From positions 29,576 to 93,575 of the forward strand of contig MHAY01000037.1 of assembly GCA_001804705.1 (NCBI GenBank): DNA of 64,000 nucleotides, in the 5' to 3' direction. Below the pieces are notes generated by a model. That model made no database searches and was not told the origin of the DNA. It saw nothing but the letters and a program-made list of their open reading frames with translations. The stretch's first letter is position 1. Every line of letters begins with the position of its first letter. This DNA is from Ignavibacteria bacterium RIFOXYC2_FULL_35_21 (GTDB lineage: Bacteria; Bacteroidota; Ignavibacteria; Kapaibacteriales; UBA2268). This document shows positions 25,615 to 32,822 of the stretch, piece after piece. A program made the translations under genes and the position numbers.

Positions 25615-26610
25615 ATGCAGGATAACTTTAAATTATCGAAAACCTATTTTGAGCTTTCAGAACATAATTTTACACAGGTTGTAATATTTTATTTCATCTC
25701 TCTGTGCGGGTTAGTGATTGCGTTGGTTATCCTTCTGCCGGTTATGCAATGGTTCTTTCATGATTTCCTGAGAGGAACTGTTTATAACGATACCGGTGTT
25801 TCAATTCAATACTTCATAGAGACTTCAAAAGATAAGTCGGTTGTGTCTTATATTTTTAACTGGGCAATTGATTTGAATAAAGGTACATCACTTGAAGCAA
25901 GGTATTGGTTTAATCCTTTTCTAACCCTTGTTCTTCAGTCAGCTTTGTTCGGCTTGGGAATTTCTATAATTATTTCATCCCTTTTACCCGAAAGTCTCGG
26001 CTATATGCGCCAGAAAATAGACCGCGAGGTAGTCAATACAATAGAAAAAATTTCACAACTCAAATATGGCTATCATTCCGACGAAAACTACAAAGAAGTT
26101 CTCAATGATATACTTTATGCTGATTTGAGAAGCCTTCAGTCTTATGTTGAAGAATGGAACATGACAATGGAAGACCTGAAAACTTTGCACAATGCAATAA
26201 AATGGATGAATGCCGGCTTTCTTTACCGACTTTGGCATGTTAACGATGGAATCAGAATGTACATGAGGTATTATTTCACCGTTCAGTACAGTAACACAAT
26301 TCTTGGCTTTGTTTATATCGGTGCCGCTGTACTGATTATCATTATTGGCCTTCGCGGTTTAAAGTTCATTCCTCCAACTGAACCATCGCTTGTTTTGTTT
26401 GCTTTGGGACTTGAATTTTCACTTCTAATCGTCTATGCTGTTACGCTAATGTATTCAAGGCAGGAAGAGGAGTTTGTGCTTGAACAGACCGGCTCACATG
26501 CTGATATGCTAATGCTTGGAAAGGATTTCGGCAGTTCAAAAGATATAGAAAATTTATTAAGAGTTTTTATTAATAAAAAATCACCGGATAAATTTTATCC
26601 GAAAAAGTAA
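25615..26610 (+). CDS. Membrane protein of unknown function
   Basis: A 331-residue protein that I do not recognise. Seen: probably four membrane spans (about 22-44, 100-122, 230-250, 262-282), a long loop between spans 1 and 2 (45-98) and a cytoplasmic helical region between spans 2 and 3 (about 125-225, rich in charged residues: KIDREVVNTIEKISQLKYG, YADLRSLQSYVEEWNMT). The C-terminal 45 residues are soluble. No catalytic motif. rfbC follows 11 bp downstream, so the two are probably cotranscribed, hinting at an envelope role (inference). Confidence 0.7.
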   Translation: MQDNFKLSKTYFELSEHNFTQVVIFYFISLCGLVIALVILLPVMQWFFHDFLRGTVYNDTGVSIQYFIETSKDKSVVSYIFNWAIDLNKGTSLEARYWFNPFLTLVLQSALFGLGISIIISSLLPESLGYMRQKIDREVVNTIEKISQLKYGYHSDENYKEVLNDILYADLRSLQSYVEEWNMTMEDLKTLHNAIKWMNAGFLYRLWHVNDGIRMYMRYYFTVQYSNTILGFVYIGAAVLIIIIGLRGLKFIPPTEPSLVLFALGLEFSLLIVYAVTLMYSRQEEEFVLEQTGSHADMLMLGKDFGSSKDIENLLRVFINKKSPDKFYPKK

Positions 26611-26621
26611 TTGAGGCACAA

Positions 26622-27191
26622 GTGGGACTGAGACTCCTGGCAAAAGAATTAAACGGCTTGTTCATCTTTGAGACTGAAGTTCACAAAGATAACAGGGGCT
26701 TTTTCATCGAGGCCTTCAGGGCTGATGAGTTTAAAACACTCGGATTACCCACAGTGTTTGAACAGGATAATTACTCCCGCTCATCTGCAGGTGTCCTCAG
26801 AGGAATGCACTTTCAGTGGGAACCGCCCCAGGGCAAGCTTATCAGGGTGATTGCAGGCACAGCGTATTTTGCCGAAGTTGACATACGCAAAAACTCGCCA
26901 ACGTTCGGTAAATATTTTGGGATTGAAATATCTGATTTTAATAAAAAAGTATTGTGGGTGCCCCACGGATTTGCAAACGGATTTGTAGCTCTCAGCGATA
27001 CTGTTGATGTGCAGTACAAATGCACAACACAGTGGAATGGTAAAGGTGAAGGCTGTATCCTTTGGAAAGACCCCGATATTGGAATCAAATGGCCCCTCGG
27101 CAATCCCATACTTTCCGAGAAAGATAAAAAAGGTATGACACTCGCCGAATGGCAGAAGAAAAAAGAATCGAGTGCGTTTGAATATAAATAA
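26622..27191 (+). CDS. rfbC: dTDP-4-dehydrorhamnose 3,5-epimerase
   Basis: Cupin epimerase of 189 residues that makes dTDP-4-keto-L-rhamnose for surface polysaccharide. Seen: HKDNRGFFIEAF, FEQDNYSRSSAGVLRGMHFQ with catalytic H63, PPQGKLIRVIAG, VPHGFANGF, and DVQYKCT with Y132. Start is GTG at 26622 with GAGG about 7 nt upstream; no ATG fits the family N-terminus. Length normal. The other rml genes are not adjacent. Confidence 0.94.
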   Translation: MGLRLLAKELNGLFIFETEVHKDNRGFFIEAFRADEFKTLGLPTVFEQDNYSRSSAGVLRGMHFQWEPPQGKLIRVIAGTAYFAEVDIRKNSPTFGKYFGIEISDFNKKVLWVPHGFANGFVALSDTVDVQYKCTTQWNGKGEGCILWKDPDIGIKWPLGNPILSEKDKKGMTLAEWQKKKESSAFEYK

Positions 27192-27225
27192 AAATCAACC
27201 GCAAGATTAATCCTACGGTTGATTT
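27192..27225 (-). terminator. Terminator-like hairpin between rfbC and the TauE-like gene
   Basis: Perfect 10-bp stem AAATCAACCG (27192-27201) and complement (27216-27225) with a 14-nt loop. Reading the minus strand a T-rich run (TTTTTATTTAT) follows, so it most likely ends the TauE/SafE transcript. It starts at the base after the rfbC stop, so it may act on both convergent genes. Confidence 0.65.
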
Positions 27226-27243
27226 GCGAGAGTAAATATTTTT

Positions 27244-28299
27244 TTACATCCCTGCTTTCTTTGCCTGGATTTCTTTTCGTGCCGATATTATTAATTTTAC
27301 AGTAATAATTACGCACATCGTTATAGCAGAACCCATGATAAACCATCCTGATGCTGCCTTCAGTGCAGGATAATGCAATATGGATTCCATCTGTTTCAGC
27401 ACTACGGACAATCCGGCTAAACAGACCATAATGGCAAATAATAGTCTTATTCCATAACCTCTGACAAACTTGACAGCAGTTACTCCTATTTGCGCTCCGA
27501 TTGCGGCACCGACAAGCATAAATAATGCGGCGAATAATTCGGTTCTGCCATAAAATGAATAGAGAAAACATGCATAAGCCCCATCAATCATAACTACGAA
27601 TAAATCAGTTCCGACGGCAAGGGCTGTAGGTACTCCGATAAGATAAACAAGCGAAGGCATTCGGATAAATCCTCCCCCTACTCCAAGAAAACCGGATACT
27701 AAACCGCAAAAGAAAAATACAATAAACACAACAACGATTGATATTGATTCAATATTCGATTTTGGATACGATATGGCAAGGAATTTCCAGGACCTGATTT
27801 TATCAATAAGTGACTTTTTTCCAATTGTAGCAGCCTGTAATTTCTTTGCCTCTTTCTTTTTCCTTAAAACAAAGTAATCATATAACATGAATGAGCCGAG
27901 TCCAAGGAGCATTATTATATAGGACCATCTGACAACAGTACCGACTATGTCCTCCCCCGATTGTTTGCCAAGCCTATCGAGGTACATGATTAATTGTGCT
28001 CCCACCCAGACTCCAGGAATTTCTCCTATAATTGTAGTAAGGCCGAGCTTCCAGTCAACGTTGCCCATTTTGCCGTGTTTTTTGGTTGCAACGATTGACT
28101 TGCCGAAAATGTGTGCAAAGTCTGTTCCGATTGCAAGGGGCATTGGGAATCCGAAAATATTCAGTGCCGGAGTTACAATCCAGGCACCGCCGACACCGAA
28201 AAAACCTCCGAGTACACCGACACAAAAGCCAATTGACATTAACAGAAGGACATTAAATTCCATCTGTGCTATAGGAAGATAAAAGTTAAATATATCCAT
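27244..28299 (-). CDS. TauE/SafE-family sulfite/organosulfur exporter
   Basis: Inner-membrane transporter of about 351 residues with two homologous halves. Seen: half-motifs GFCVGVLGGFFGVGGAWIV near the N-terminus with PLAIGTDFAHIFGKS, and the second GLVSGFLGVGGGFIRMPSL with TALAVGTDLFVV, the TauE/SafE repeat pattern. Members export sulfite, sulfoacetate or related anions; the substrate is not readable here. Start chosen at ATG 28299: GGGAG lies 9 nt upstream, overlapping the stop of the 98-residue gene. An upstream in-frame ATG (28350) would overlap that gene by 38 bp. Confidence 0.88.
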   Translation of the reverse strand: MDIFNFYLPIAQMEFNVLLLMSIGFCVGVLGGFFGVGGAWIVTPALNIFGFPMPLAIGTDFAHIFGKSIVATKKHGKMGNVDWKLGLTTIIGEIPGVWVGAQLIMYLDRLGKQSGEDIVGTVVRWSYIIMLLGLGSFMLYDYFVLRKKKEAKKLQAATIGKKSLIDKIRSWKFLAISYPKSNIESISIVVVFIVFFFCGLVSGFLGVGGGFIRMPSLVYLIGVPTALAVGTDLFVVMIDGAYACFLYSFYGRTELFAALFMLVGAAIGAQIGVTAVKFVRGYGIRLLFAIMVCLAGLSVVLKQMESILHYPALKAASGWFIMGSAITMCVIITVKLIISARKEIQAKKAGM

Positions 28300-28312
28300 A
28301 CTCCATATCTCC

Positions 28313-28609
28313 CTACTCGTGATGTTGAATTTTACCGACTTCCAGGCCAAACAGCTTAAGGATAAAGTCTGTCACAAATGCTATAGTAACTCCGACAGTA
28401 GCCATTGTGAGTGTTACTACAAATGCAAATGAAAATCTTTGGGTATTATAAAGATCTGTTAACCAGAGCCTGATGCCTTCTAATTTGGATGTATCCACGT
28501 GCATTTCGAGCAAGCCTTCTTTTTCGACTCCAAGGAAGAATGACAAGGGGAAAAGCACAAGCAGGATTATTATCCATGGAAGGACTGATTTGATTTCGCT
28601 GAACTTCAT
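28313..28609 (-). CDS. Small two-span membrane protein
   Basis: A 98-residue protein with two predicted membrane helices (about 10-27 and 59-85) joined by a soluble loop containing KEGLLEMHVDTSKLEGIRLWLTDLYNT (written as one loop, residues 29-55). Unassigned family. It directly precedes the TauE/SafE gene, whose ribosome binding site overlaps its stop codon, so it is probably an accessory subunit of that exporter (inference from coupling). Confidence 0.7.
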   Translation of the reverse strand: MKFSEIKSVLPWIIILLVLFPLSFFLGVEKEGLLEMHVDTSKLEGIRLWLTDLYNTQRFSFAFVVTLTMATVGVTIAFVTDFILKLFGLEVGKIQHHE

Positions 28610-28903
28610 TAATTCACTCCCGTTCTTGTTTTCTCAATTGTTTTTTTAGATTTCTTATATCTTTTAAAATAAATTTCTATTCAACTATTTTTACTTTTTT
28701 AAATTAAGTGTATAAAATGCTATGACAGTTTCATTAAATATATCTGTATAGAATATGTTGCTATAATAAAAAAAATATTGAATTTATATAGTTATCTATA
28801 TTATATATTAAAACTTAGTAAACATTTTCAAAGTCAGGTTCCAATCTTTACATGAATAATGAACACATTTTTTGTTAATTTTGTGTTAAGAAATTTTTAC
28901 CAC

Positions 28904-28908
28904 AGGAG
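28904..28908 (+). promoter_or_regulatory. Ribosome binding site deciding the DUF47 start
   Basis: AGGAG 4 nt before ATG 28913. It selects this ATG over the open upstream ATG at 28859, which would add 18 residues not expected in the family. A TAATTTTG box (TAnnTTTG) at 28876-28883 lies within that upstream extension and may be the promoter -7 element. Confidence 0.5.
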
Positions 28909-28912
28909 AATT

Positions 28913-29536
28913 ATGTTCAGAAATCTTTTACCAAAAGAATATTCGTTTTTCGATTATTTTGAAAAAGTGATTAATATTGACGTTATGATGTGCTATGAAT
29001 TTATGCGTTTCACCACTCAGAAAACAAATTTTGAAGATTATGTGAAGAAAATCAAGGAATATGAGCTTGAGGCTGATAAAGTTACATACGATTGTACGGA
29101 AGCTCTTCATAAAACATTCATCACTCCTTTCGAAAGAACAGATATTCTGACATTAACCAAAAGACTTGACGACATTGCAGACAATTTAGATGCCGCCGCT
29201 CAGTGCATTCTTTTATATGACATACATGAATTGAGAAGCGAAATTTTCGATTTTGCCGAAATTCTCAGCGAGTCAACTAACGAACTTGTTACTGCCGTAA
29301 AGGGTCTTCGTGATTTGAAACACGTGGAGCAGACAAAGAAAAGCTGTACGAGGATTCATGAACTCGAAGAAAAAGCCGATGCTGTTCACAGAGTAGCCGT
29401 ATCTCATCTTTTCAAGGAAGGGAATGCACTTGAAATATTAAAATGGAAGGAAGTTTTTGCAAGATTAGAAAGAGCAGTTGACCGATGCGAAGACCTTGCT
29501 AACGTGATTGAAAGAATAATTGTTGATAATGCTTAA
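28913..29536 (+). CDS. DUF47 PhoU-like protein
   Basis: A 207-residue helical PhoU-like protein. Seen: long amphipathic helices with the family marks EYELEADKVTYDCTEALHKTFITPFERTDI (in two parts across residues about 50-80; note E-A-D and TPFERTDI) and TRIHELEEKADAVHRVA, ending LARLERAVDRCEDLANVIERI-like. DUF47 proteins form two three-helix bundles, bind metals, and are encoded next to PiT transporters, which they are thought to regulate. PiT is the next gene, after 218 bp of AT-rich DNA. Confidence 0.9.
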   Translation: MFRNLLPKEYSFFDYFEKVINIDVMMCYEFMRFTTQKTNFEDYVKKIKEYELEADKVTYDCTEALHKTFITPFERTDILTLTKRLDDIADNLDAAAQCILLYDIHELRSEIFDFAEILSESTNELVTAVKGLRDLKHVEQTKKSCTRIHELEEKADAVHRVAVSHLFKEGNALEILKWKEVFARLERAVDRCEDLANVIERIIVDNA

Positions 29537-29754
29537 TCTTTATAATAAAATTTTCAATTTATAATTTTCAATTTTCAATGAATATCTAATTTTTTTTTTA
29601 AAAATTTTTCAAACAACTTTTTCATTTCACCCATAATAGAAAAATTTGATTCGATAGAGTTTTAAAATTTAAAATTTAAAAATTTATTAAAAATTAAAAA
29701 TTGATAATTCTGAATTAATAAAACTTACATAAAAAAGAAGAGCGGGATAGGAAT

Positions 29755-30786
29755 ATGGATTGGACGATGAGTGTTGTAATATTTGCGATTGCATTGGCTT
29801 TATTCTTTGATATAATAAATGGTTTCCACGATTCAGCTAATTCGATAGCCACTATTGTCTCAACCAAGGTTTTATCACCGAAATTTGCTGTTTTATGGGC
29901 GGCATTTTTTAATTTTATTGCTATGTTTATTTTCGCTCCCAAAGTTGCCAATACAGTATCCAAAATAATCAGAATAGATTCAGTTGACCCTGCGTTTCTT
30001 TATGTGGTTCTGTCAGCACTGGCTGGTGCCGTTTTCTGGGATTTATTAACATGGTGGTTCGGATTGCCGACGAGTTCATCCCATGCCTTATTAGGCGGCC
30101 TGGCAGGTGCAGGAATTGCTCATTCCGGATTTGGTGTCATCAGGTGGGAAAAGCTAACAGAAGCTATGGCTTTCATTCCTCTTGCTCCTGTTATCGGTGC
30201 TGTTCTTGGTTTTGGTGTAATGATAGCTGTCTATCATATTTTCAGGAAGTGGCACCCCAAAAAAGTGGACAACGTGTTTCGAAAAGGGCAGTTGTTTTCT
30301 GCGGCTATGTATTCGCTTGGTCATGGCGGCAACGATGCACAGAAGACTATGGGAATCATCGTTGCCATACTTGTTGCGGCTGGAATTTTCAGCGATAAAA
30401 TTCAATTGAGTATTACAGAATTTAAAACACTCTGGATTATTCTTTCCTGCCATCTTGCCATGGGTATAGGCACTGCATTAGGCGGCTGGAGAATCGTAAA
30501 AACGATGGGAATGAAAATCACGAGGCTGAAACCTGTGCATGGTTTCTGTGCAGAGACTGCAGGAGCTACAACGCTTTTCTTAGCAACCACTCTCGGTATT
30601 CCTATTTCAACTACTCATACGATAGCTGGTTCAATCATAGGAGTCGGCTCGACTACAAATTTTTCGAGCATTAAATGGATTGTGGCGGCGAGGATTGTGG
30701 TATCATGGATTGTTACGATTCCGCTATCTGCATTGATGAGTGCAATTGTGTTTTGGTTGATAAAGCTCATTCACCCGCACTTTTAA
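29755..30786 (+). CDS. PiT-family inorganic phosphate transporter
   Basis: Low-affinity cation-coupled phosphate symporter of 343 residues with about ten spans. Seen: the two inverted PD001131-type repeats, FDIINGFHDSANSIATIVSTK near the N-terminus and YSLGHGGNDAQKTMGII in the second half, both with the G-H/D-N-D core, plus GLPTSSSHALLGGL and LGIPISTTHTIAGSI. Inner membrane. Forms the common pair with the DUF47 gene. Immediately after its stop begins a heptanucleotide tandem repeat. Confidence 0.95.
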   Translation: MDWTMSVVIFAIALALFFDIINGFHDSANSIATIVSTKVLSPKFAVLWAAFFNFIAMFIFAPKVANTVSKIIRIDSVDPAFLYVVLSALAGAVFWDLLTWWFGLPTSSSHALLGGLAGAGIAHSGFGVIRWEKLTEAMAFIPLAPVIGAVLGFGVMIAVYHIFRKWHPKKVDNVFRKGQLFSAAMYSLGHGGNDAQKTMGIIVAILVAAGIFSDKIQLSITEFKTLWIILSCHLAMGIGTALGGWRIVKTMGMKITRLKPVHGFCAETAGATTLFLATTLGIPISTTHTIAGSIIGVGSTTNFSSIKWIVAARIVVSWIVTIPLSALMSAIVFWLIKLIHPHF

Positions 30787-30789
30787 ACC

Positions 30790-30841
30790 AATTACGAATT
30801 ACGAATTACGAATTACGAATTACGAATTACGAATTACGAAT
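30790..30841. repeat. Heptanucleotide tandem repeat (AATTACG)7
   Basis: Seven perfect AATTACG units plus AAT, starting 3 bp after the PiT stop codon. A simple-sequence tract of this kind is prone to slippage; here it can only affect the 3' end of the transcript. Confidence 0.9.
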
Positions 30842-31101
30842 GAAGCACGTCATTCTGTGCTTATCGAAGAATCTATAATCGAATTCAACGACATCAACAC
30901 TAATTTTATTTCACGCAAAGACACGAATTAATCGCAAAGGGCGCAAAGAATTTCTCTTAAATTTTGGTGATATGGAGCCAAAACGTGCATTTTGTGCATT
31001 CGGAGCAGGTTTTTCCAAGTTTTGAGTTATAAGTTTTAAGTGTTGAGTGGTGGATATATAATTGAAATTTTGAATCGGGATTTCTATTTCACTATAATAA
31101 A

Positions 31102-31131
31102 TCCCTCTCAGAAGACGAGGGACTTTTTTTT
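31102..31131 (+). terminator. Orphan intrinsic-terminator-like hairpin
   Basis: TCCCTC (31102-31107) pairs with GAGGGA (31117-31122), followed by C and eight to nine T residues. A TATAAT hexamer lies just upstream (31094-31099). No gene precedes it closely, so it may end a short untranslated transcript or be a relic. Confidence 0.4.
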
Positions 31132-31695
31132 GGTTATAGAGGGACAAAATTGGGCAGATTTGGGCATTTTGAGCAGGTTTGACACGATTTGCATCTGCCC
31201 AAAAATCACAGTTAAACCATTAGTAATAAGGAATTAAACTCACAAAAAAACCTTTGAAAATTTGGCATTTAAATTTTTTTGGGGCACACCATCTAAATCA
31301 ATTATTAATAACAAATTACGACACAGAATTGTGGATATGTTTTATTGAAAATCCCCCTGAATCCCCCTTTAGTAAAGTGGGAAAATCGAGTTCCGGCAAT
31401 GTCAAAGAACATGCGGTGCAAAAATAAGGATGGAGGAATGATATAAAAAGAAAACGGTTTTAAAAGGATTTTAAAATAGTTTTTATTTTAAGTTTTAAGT
31501 TTTAAGTTTTAAGTGTTGAGTGTTGAGTTGTGGTCAACGCTAATTTTAACACAAAGGGCACGAAGGGAAGACACAAAGGACACAAAGGACGCAAATTGTC
31601 GGAACTGTGATTTGTGTGATTGGGATGATTTTGGTTAATCCCACTTTTTAAAGTGGGGGTTGGGGGTGAGGCTGTGGAGCTCGTCTCTTGTCTCC

Positions 31696-31718
31696 CCCCA
31701 TGCTGAAGCATGGGGTTA
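31696..31718 (-). repeat. REP-like hairpin (CCCATGC arms)
   Basis: On the minus strand: TAAC, arm CCCATGC, loop TTCA, arm GCATGGGG. A second identical copy at 31887-31909 shares flanking CGTCTCTTGTCTCC, so a segment of about 40 bp is duplicated 191 bp apart. Confidence 0.7.
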
Positions 31719-31886
31719 TTCTAATTCCCTCACCCTGAATCCCTCTCCCAGTGGGAGAAGGGGAATTAGTTGGTGTATGCAGGGACGCGGAGGGGCGGAG
31801 AGGAAAAAAGTCTGAATTAGGATTTTTAGGATTTGTGGATTAAAGGATTTGTTAGTTGGAGGCAGTGGGCATCGTCTCTTGTCTCC

Positions 31887-31909
31887 CCCCATGCTGAAGC
31901 ATGGGGTTA
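31887..31909 (-). repeat. REP-like hairpin (CCCATGC arms), second copy
   Basis: Same structure, orientation and flanks as the copy at 31696-31718. Confidence 0.7.
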
Positions 31910-32033
31910 TTCTCACACAGAGGGGCGGAGAGGCAAAGAAAAAGTCTGTGCCGCGGATTAAACGGAGTGTGTGAGTGTTATTAAACTTATTTTATTGAAT
32001 TATTCTATTGGTGTACCATTTTCATTTGAAGCA

Positions 32034-32345
32034 TTACACTTTAAATATAAATTTCATATTTTCAAAGAAATTATTTCTGGTTGATATATATCTTAATTTT
32101 TTTATTTTATATTCACGTGCAGCTTCCCAAATATAATGCAGAAATAAAAAGGGTAATACGTATAACAAAATGGGCGTAAAAAAACTAACGGAAATATTAA
32201 TGTAATCATTGATTGTTAGAAATTTAAAAAAATTGAATTTTAATTCATCTGAATAGCCATATAGATATAAAATTGTACCAGTTACACTGATGATACCTAT
32301 AAAGATTAACGATTCGGATACTTTAAAATATTTCTGATCTTCCAA
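32034..32345 (-). CDS. Small hypothetical membrane protein
   Basis: A 103-residue ORF with two predicted spans (about 12-29 and 51-70) and a basic C-terminus (KIKKLRYISTRNNFFENMKF). Unrecognised. Its amino-acid make-up (hydrophobic spans followed by positive residues) looks like a true protein rather than a chance ORF, but it lies in a repeat-rich, degraded region and has no cotranscribed neighbour. Confidence 0.45.
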   Translation of the reverse strand: MEDQKYFKVSESLIFIGIISVTGTILYLYGYSDELKFNFFKFLTINDYINISVSFFTPILLYVLPFLFLHYIWEAAREYKIKKLRYISTRNNFFENMKFIFKV

Positions 32346-32390
32346 TTATTTAACCTTATTAATTCTTTAAAATTTAAATCAAATCAAATT

Positions 32391-32561
32391 TTATTTATCA
32401 TCGAATAAGCCCTCCTCTTCTTTCTCATTATCTAATCTCTTAGTACTGCTTTTAAATGTCAGCATCTCTCCTAATCCAGGGAGGCGGACGGTTTTGCCCG
32501 GTTGCTGTTTGTTCAGTTCCTTGAGTACATCGAGGCAGTCGCCGAAATAGAGTGTGTTCAT
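32391..32561 (-). pseudogene. Internally deleted DNA methyltransferase remnant
   Basis: A 56-codon ATG-to-TAA frame. Residues 1-17, MNTLYFGDCLDVLKELN, match the very typical N-terminus of N6-adenine/N4-cytosine DNA methyltransferases (MNxLYxGDxLxVL, before the SAM/DPP motifs). Residues about 20-56 (GKTVRLPGLGEMLTF ... RLDNEKEEEGLFDDK) look like a charged C-terminal tail. The whole catalytic middle, including the D/N-PPY motif, is absent. The best reading is a large in-frame deletion that joined the two ends. Surrounding DNA (32346-32822) otherwise shows only AT-rich short repeats. Confidence 0.55.
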
Positions 32562-32822
32562 TCTTTTTTTGGAATTGTTTAGAAATATAAATGATTAATA
32601 TAAGAGATGGGGAATTAAAAGTCAAATAAAAAATTAACAATTAACAATTAAGAATTAGGATGTTAGACTGTTAGGCTGTTAGGCAGGAGGAATTAATAAT
32701 TAATAATATTAAAACAATCACGTCTAACTAAAACTTAATGAAGCCTGAAAATTAATTTTATATATGTTAATTTTGAATTAATTAGGGCTGTGAAATTTTG
32801 ATGAAATTTTTAGGTGAAATAA

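Larger units (their letters stand above)
30842..32033. repeat. Gene-poor spacer packed with short repeats
   Basis: About 1.2 kb without a convincing gene. It holds a CATTCTGTGC...GAAGAATCT half-element (30849-30876), CAAAGGGCGCAAAG-like purine-rich stretches (near 30930 and 31540-31600), TTTTAAG/TTGAG heptamer runs (31018-31050, 31490-31530), a GGATTAAG-like CCCCCTT/AAAGTGGG stretch (31350-31385, 31640-31660), a hairpin with T-run (31102-31131), and two REP-like hairpins inside a 40-bp direct repeat (31681-31722, 31872-31912). Higher local GC near 31640-31960 than the rest of the spacer. Confidence 0.65.

Noticed and set aside
26813..27571. A 252-codon minus-strand ORF over rfbC and the TauE-like gene
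   Set aside because: It is the antisense of two well-supported genes, has no family features, and is rich in residues typical of shadow frames.
29540..29720. A fourth copy of the CTCATG-ended element between the DUF47 and PiT genes
   Set aside because: The AT-rich core looks similar (TTTTCAATTTTCAAT and complementary stretches), but neither end motif nor a target duplication can be found.
30675..30878. A small gene after the PiT transporter
   Set aside because: It is an out-of-frame extension through the end of the transporter gene and the AATTACG repeat.
32452..32640. A 62-codon minus-strand ORF
   Set aside because: It lies in another frame over the methyltransferase remnant and has no protein-like features; the remnant frame explains the sequence better.
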